A stretch of DNA of 7,901 nucleotides from Bilophila wadsworthia ATCC 49260 (GTDB taxonomy: Bacteria > Desulfobacterota > Desulfovibrionia > Desulfovibrionales > Desulfovibrionaceae). The notes beneath the pieces are model-generated. The model saw only the letters and a list, made by a program, of their open reading frames with translations, ran no database searches and was not told where the DNA came from. Position numbers and translations under genes: made by a program. Positions 5,378 to 7,901 of the stretch are shown here, piece after piece. The DNA lies in the NCBI RefSeq assembly GCF_000701705.1, contig NZ_JNJP01000123.1, positions 1 to 7,901 on the forward strand. Reading direction: 5' to 3'. The first letter of the stretch is position 1, and each line of letters starts with the position of its first letter.

Positions 5378-6526
5378 ATGAACTGGCAGGAAGAACGGGA
5401 CGCGACGCTGTGCGAGGCCCGATGCGTAGTGGTCAAGGTGGGGTCGGCTGTTCTCAGCACCGGGTCCGAACTGAACCTCCCCGTGCTGGACAATCTGGTC
5501 AACCAGCTCGCCGTGCTGAGCCGTCAGGGCCGCCGCGTGGTGCTGGTGTCGTCCGGGGCCGTGGCCGCCGGACGGACCGCGCTCAAAAAATTGCCCGGAG
5601 AACCCGCCGCCGTGGGATTGAGCGGCAAACAGGCCGCCGCTGCGGTAGGGCAGGGGCGGCTCATGCACCTGTACGACAACGCCTTTGCCGAGCGGGGCAT
5701 TCTGACGGCGCAGGTTTTGCTGACCCGCGATGACCTCAAGAACCGCACGCGGTTCCTCAATATCCGTAATACGTTCAGCGAACTGCTGAACTGGGGTGTC
5801 ATCCCGGTGGTCAACGAGAACGATACCGTGTCCGTCAATGAACTCAAGTTCAGCGACAACGACAACCTCGCCAGCTTGCTCATCAATCCGGTTGAGGCCG
5901 ACCTGTTCGTCAACCTGACGACCATCGGCGGCGTACTGGACGCCAACCCGCTGGAAACCCCCGACGCCACGATCATGCCGTGCATCGAAGATGTCCGGGC
6001 CCTCAATCTCGATACCCTGTGCGGCGGCAAGACCTCCGTGGGCACGGGCGGCATGTACTCCAAACTGCTTTCCGCGCACCGGGTGGCGCAGCTCGGCGTG
6101 CCCACCGCCATCCTGCCCGGCTGCGAACCGGATGTCATCCCTCGCCTGTTCGCGGGCGAAACCATCGGCACATGGGTACGGCCCGAACAGCGCACGGTTT
6201 CCCGCCGTAAATACTGGCTGGCGTATCAGGCCGATCCGCAGGGGACGCTGTACCTCGACACGGGCGCGGCGGATGCGGTCAGAAACCACGGCAAGAGCCT
6301 CCTGCCCGGCGGCATTACGGAAGTGCACGGCAGCTTTGAGGCGGGGGCGCTGGTGCGGCTCGTGTATGACCGCGAAACGGTGGGCGTGGGCCTGAGCAAC
6401 TACAATGCGGCGGATCTGCTGCGTATCAGGGGCCTGAAACGGCACGAGGTCGCCGCCATTCTCGGCGACGCGCATTACCCCGAAGTGGTGCACCGTGACA
6501 ATCTGTTGCTGGATGCGGCCTTGTAG
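5378..6526 (+). CDS. proB: Glutamate 5-kinase
   Basis: A 382-residue enzyme that phosphorylates L-glutamate to glutamyl-5-phosphate, the first and usually proline-inhibited step of proline synthesis. The amino-acid-kinase domain covers about residues 14-265: VVVKVGSAVL at 17-26, the glycine-bearing VLVSSGAVAAG around 55-65, NENDTV at 146-151, FSDNDNLA at 158-165 and GTGGMYSK at 222-229. A C-terminal PUA domain follows from about 285 to 365. The length is close to the E. coli enzyme (367). The ATG at 5378 is supported by GGAG (5368-5371) 6 nt upstream; the frame is open further back, but that part translates the repeat unit. proA is not in the window. The 351-nt gap to obgE, filled by repeat copy 2 and a terminator, suggests proB has its own promoter. 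Confidence 0.97.
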   Translation: MNWQEERDATLCEARCVVVKVGSAVLSTGSELNLPVLDNLVNQLAVLSRQGRRVVLVSSGAVAAGRTALKKLPGEPAAVGLSGKQAAAAVGQGRLMHLYDNAFAERGILTAQVLLTRDDLKNRTRFLNIRNTFSELLNWGVIPVVNENDTVSVNELKFSDNDNLASLLINPVEADLFVNLTTIGGVLDANPLETPDATIMPCIEDVRALNLDTLCGGKTSVGTGGMYSKLLSAHRVAQLGVPTAILPGCEPDVIPRLFAGETIGTWVRPEQRTVSRRKYWLAYQADPQGTLYLDTGAADAVRNHGKSLLPGGITEVHGSFEAGALVRLVYDRETVGVGLSNYNAADLLRIRGLKRHEVAAILGDAHYPEVVHRDNLLLDAAL

Positions 6527-6533
6527 CGTACAA

Positions 6534-6553
6534 AAAACGGAAGCGTCCGTTTT
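6534..6553 (+). terminator. Weak hairpin between proB and hldD
   Basis: AAAACGGA (6534-6541) pairs perfectly with TCCGTTTT (6546-6553) around an AGCG loop, 7 nt after the proB stop. The GC core is only four base pairs and the T residues are part of the stem, so it would be a weak terminator at best. With a 60-nt gap, proB and hldD may still be cotranscribed. Confidence 0.35.
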
Positions 6554-6586
6554 CCGACGGCGTCATTGCATTTTTAAGGAGTGACC

Positions 6587-7558
6587 ATGTACATCGTAAC
6601 AGGCGGTGCGGGCTTCATCGGGAGCGCCATGATCTGGCGGCTCAACGAAGCGGGCATCGACGATATTCTGGTTGTGGACAATCTGGCTTCCAGCGAGAAA
6701 TGGCGTAACCTCGTCAACCGTCGGTACCGGGACTACGTACACCGTGACGAATTCCGGCGCATGGTGCTGGAAGGCCGTGCCCCGCAGAAGGTCGAGGCCA
6801 TCATCCACATGGGGGCGTGTTCATCCACTACGGAACGCAACGCCGATTTCCTGATGGACAACAATCTGCATTACAGCCAGATGGTCTGCCGTTACGCCCT
6901 TGAGCAGGGCGCGCGCCTCATCAACGCGAGCAGCGCGGCGACCTACGGCGACGGTTCGCACGGCTTTTCCGACAGCCTGCTGACCACGCTTTCCCTGCGT
7001 CCCCTCAACATGTACGGTTATTCCAAGCAGATGTTCGATCTGTGGGCCTACCGCGAGAATCTGCTCAAGAGCATCGCCAGCGTGAAGTTCTTCAACGTGT
7101 ACGGCCCCAACGAGTACCACAAGGGCGAGATGAAGAGCGTGGCCTGCAAGGCTTTCACCGAGCTGCGCGAAACCGGCTCGCTCCGCTTGTTCAAGTCCGA
7201 CCGCCCGCAGTACCCCGACGGCGGCCAGATGCGCGATTTCGTGTATGTGAAGGACTGCGTCAACGTCATGTTCTGGCTGCTGGAGCATCCCGAAGCCAAT
7301 GGCATCCTGAACATCGGTTCGGGCAAGGCCCGCACGTGGAACGATCTCGCCAACTCGGTATATTCCGCGATGGACAAGATCCCGGACATCAACTACATCG
7401 ACATGCCCGTTGAGCTGAAGGGCCGCTATCAGTATTACACGCAGGCGGACATGGCGTGGCTGGAACGCCTTGGCTGCGACATTCAGTTCCACAGCCTTGA
7501 GGACGGCGTCTCCGACTACATCAAGAATTATCTGATGAATCCTGATCCGTATTTGTAG
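6587..7558 (+). CDS. hldD: ADP-L-glycero-D-manno-heptose 6-epimerase
   Basis: A 323-residue member of the extended short-chain dehydrogenase family. It converts ADP-D-glycero-D-manno-heptose to the L-glycero form, the last cytoplasmic step before heptose is added to the LPS inner core. The N-terminal Rossmann motif GGAGFIG lies at residues 6-12. The catalytic serine region NASSAATYG lies at 113-121, and the YxxxK pair is Y143/K147 in MYGYSKQ. K179 in the YHKG motif matches the catalytic lysine described for the E. coli enzyme. RDFVYVKD (216-223) is typical of the family. AAGGAG (6576-6581) lies 5 nt before the ATG at 6587; the GTG at 6581 overlaps that site and is unlikely to be the start. 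The gene implies a Gram-negative outer membrane with heptose-containing LPS. It is followed by repeat copy 3. Confidence 0.96.
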   Translation: MYIVTGGAGFIGSAMIWRLNEAGIDDILVVDNLASSEKWRNLVNRRYRDYVHRDEFRRMVLEGRAPQKVEAIIHMGACSSTTERNADFLMDNNLHYSQMVCRYALEQGARLINASSAATYGDGSHGFSDSLLTTLSLRPLNMYGYSKQMFDLWAYRENLLKSIASVKFFNVYGPNEYHKGEMKSVACKAFTELRETGSLRLFKSDRPQYPDGGQMRDFVYVKDCVNVMFWLLEHPEANGILNIGSGKARTWNDLANSVYSAMDKIPDINYIDMPVELKGRYQYYTQADMAWLERLGCDIQFHSLEDGVSDYIKNYLMNPDPYL

Positions 7559-7581
7559 GAACGGGAAGAGAAGAAGGAAGA

Positions 7582-7740
7582 TTGGGGAGGGGAGGGAAGA
7601 ACTTTCTGTAGAAAGTTCTTCCCTCCCCTCCCCAAACCCCTCCTCTCCCATCTCAAAGACTTTTGGACTTATTGAATCCCTCTTGCTGGTTTTCCCCGTG
7701 GTTGGGGGAGAAGAGGAGACAGTGTGTTTTTGGGGTTTTA
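7582..7740 (+). repeat. Palindromic repeat unit, copy 3
   Basis: Positions 7582-7635 form a 54-nt palindrome: 26 complementary pairs around a 2-nt centre, with the apex CTTTCTGTAGAAAG. Its tail reads on the plus strand, the same direction as hldD, which ends 23 nt upstream. A 17-nt C-rich spacer leads to TCAAAGACTTT at 7653-7663, and AGAAGAGG lies at 7709-7716, followed by a T run. The boxes match copy 2 in order and spacing. The sequence between the boxes is much less similar. No gene is visible from 7559 to the window end. Confidence 0.85.
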
Positions 7741-7748
7741 TCATGTGA

Positions 7749-7786
7749 AAAAGGCAAGGGAAGGTTCGTTTCCTTGCCTTTTGTCT
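7749..7786 (+). terminator. Intrinsic terminator at end of repeat copy 3
   Basis: AAAAGGCAAGG (7749-7759) pairs perfectly with CCTTGCCTTTT (7772-7782), and three further pairs including a G-T wobble extend it inwards. The T-rich tail continues past 7786. The A run on the left means it could also work on the minus strand, which fits a convergent gene to the right. It starts 114 nt after palindrome copy 3. Confidence 0.8.
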
Positions 7787-7863
7787 TTTTGATGCGGAAC
7801 CGGGAGACGTAGGCCGGCAAACGGGACTGGGCCGTCTCTCAGCCCATCACCGACCCTTACGGA

Positions 7864-7901
7864 CGTCTTTGGGAGGGGTGGGGGAGTTTGAGGGGGCGGG
7901 G
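7864..7901 (-). repeat. Palindromic repeat unit, copy 4 (tail only)
   Basis: Read on the minus strand, this stretch has a C-rich run CCCCCTCAAACT, a spacer of about 15 nt, then CCAAAGACGT in place of TCAAAGACTTT. That is the same layout as the tails of copies 2 and 3, so a palindrome should begin around 7888 and continue past the window edge. The plus strand here is very G-rich. The bases between 7787 and 7863 hold nothing I can name. Confidence 0.55.

Noticed and set aside
3896..6493. An 865-codon open frame on the minus strand opposite obgE and proB
   Set aside because: It has the same register effect for obgE and proB together, crosses the repeat unit and terminator, has no recognisable domain, and conflicts with two certain genes.
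6581..6586. GTG start two codons upstream for hldD
   Set aside because: The GTG overlaps the AAGGAG ribosome binding site, while the ATG at 6587 lies 5 nt after it and gives the normal MYIVTGGAGFIG start.
6821..7744. A 307-codon open frame on the minus strand opposite hldD
   Set aside because: It is a shadow in codon register with hldD, and its apparent N-terminus is translated repeat copy 3.
1..7901. CRISPR array, tRNA, rRNA, transposase or phage genes
   Set aside because: No direct-repeat and spacer pattern, no cloverleaf and no such protein motifs were seen; the repeats here are inverted, few and far apart.

Overview
The window is an ordinary chromosomal segment from a GC-rich, Gram-negative bacterium. 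The gene order (rplU, rpmA, a small membrane protein, obgE, proB, hldD), an ADP-heptose epimerase implying LPS, the GGM-tailed GroEL and the G/C-rich intergenic palindromes all suggest a sulfate-reducer-like deltaproteobacterium of the Desulfovibrionaceae (Desulfovibrio/Bilophila type). The family assignment is an inference from gene order and style; there is no rRNA here to confirm it.

Layout. Positions 1-2148 hold the groES-groEL chaperonin operon on the minus strand, with its intrinsic terminator at about 78-112. A divergent, partly AT-rich intergenic region (2149-2657) carries the groES leader and promoter region on one side and the rplU promoter and leader region on the other. From 2658 everything reads on the plus strand: rplU and rpmA (ribosomal proteins L21 and L27) ending in a terminator at 3296-3327; an unrecognised four-helix membrane protein (3496-3894); obgE (ribosome-assembly GTPase); proB (glutamate 5-kinase, first step of proline synthesis); and hldD (last step of ADP-heptose synthesis for LPS inner core), ending in a terminator at 7749-7786.

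The most unusual content is a family of intergenic repeat units. Each begins with a 54-nt palindrome (two 27-nt arms) and continues into a C-rich spacer, a TCAAAGACTTT box, a purine-rich AGAAGAGG box and, in the two complete copies, an intrinsic terminator about 112-114 nt beyond the palindrome. Complete copies follow obgE and hldD. A third, reversed copy follows groEL and is cut by the left window edge. The tail of a fourth, also reversed, is visible at the right edge. The three visible palindromes differ at eight paired positions, and each difference is matched on the other arm. All three sit downstream of a gene and point the same way as it.

A second regulatory point is an intrinsic-terminator-shaped hairpin with a T6 run placed immediately before the rplU ribosome binding site. 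This suggests either transcription attenuation of the L21-L27 genes or a promoter whose spacer happens to form a hairpin. No phage, transposase, CRISPR, tRNA or rRNA gene was seen.
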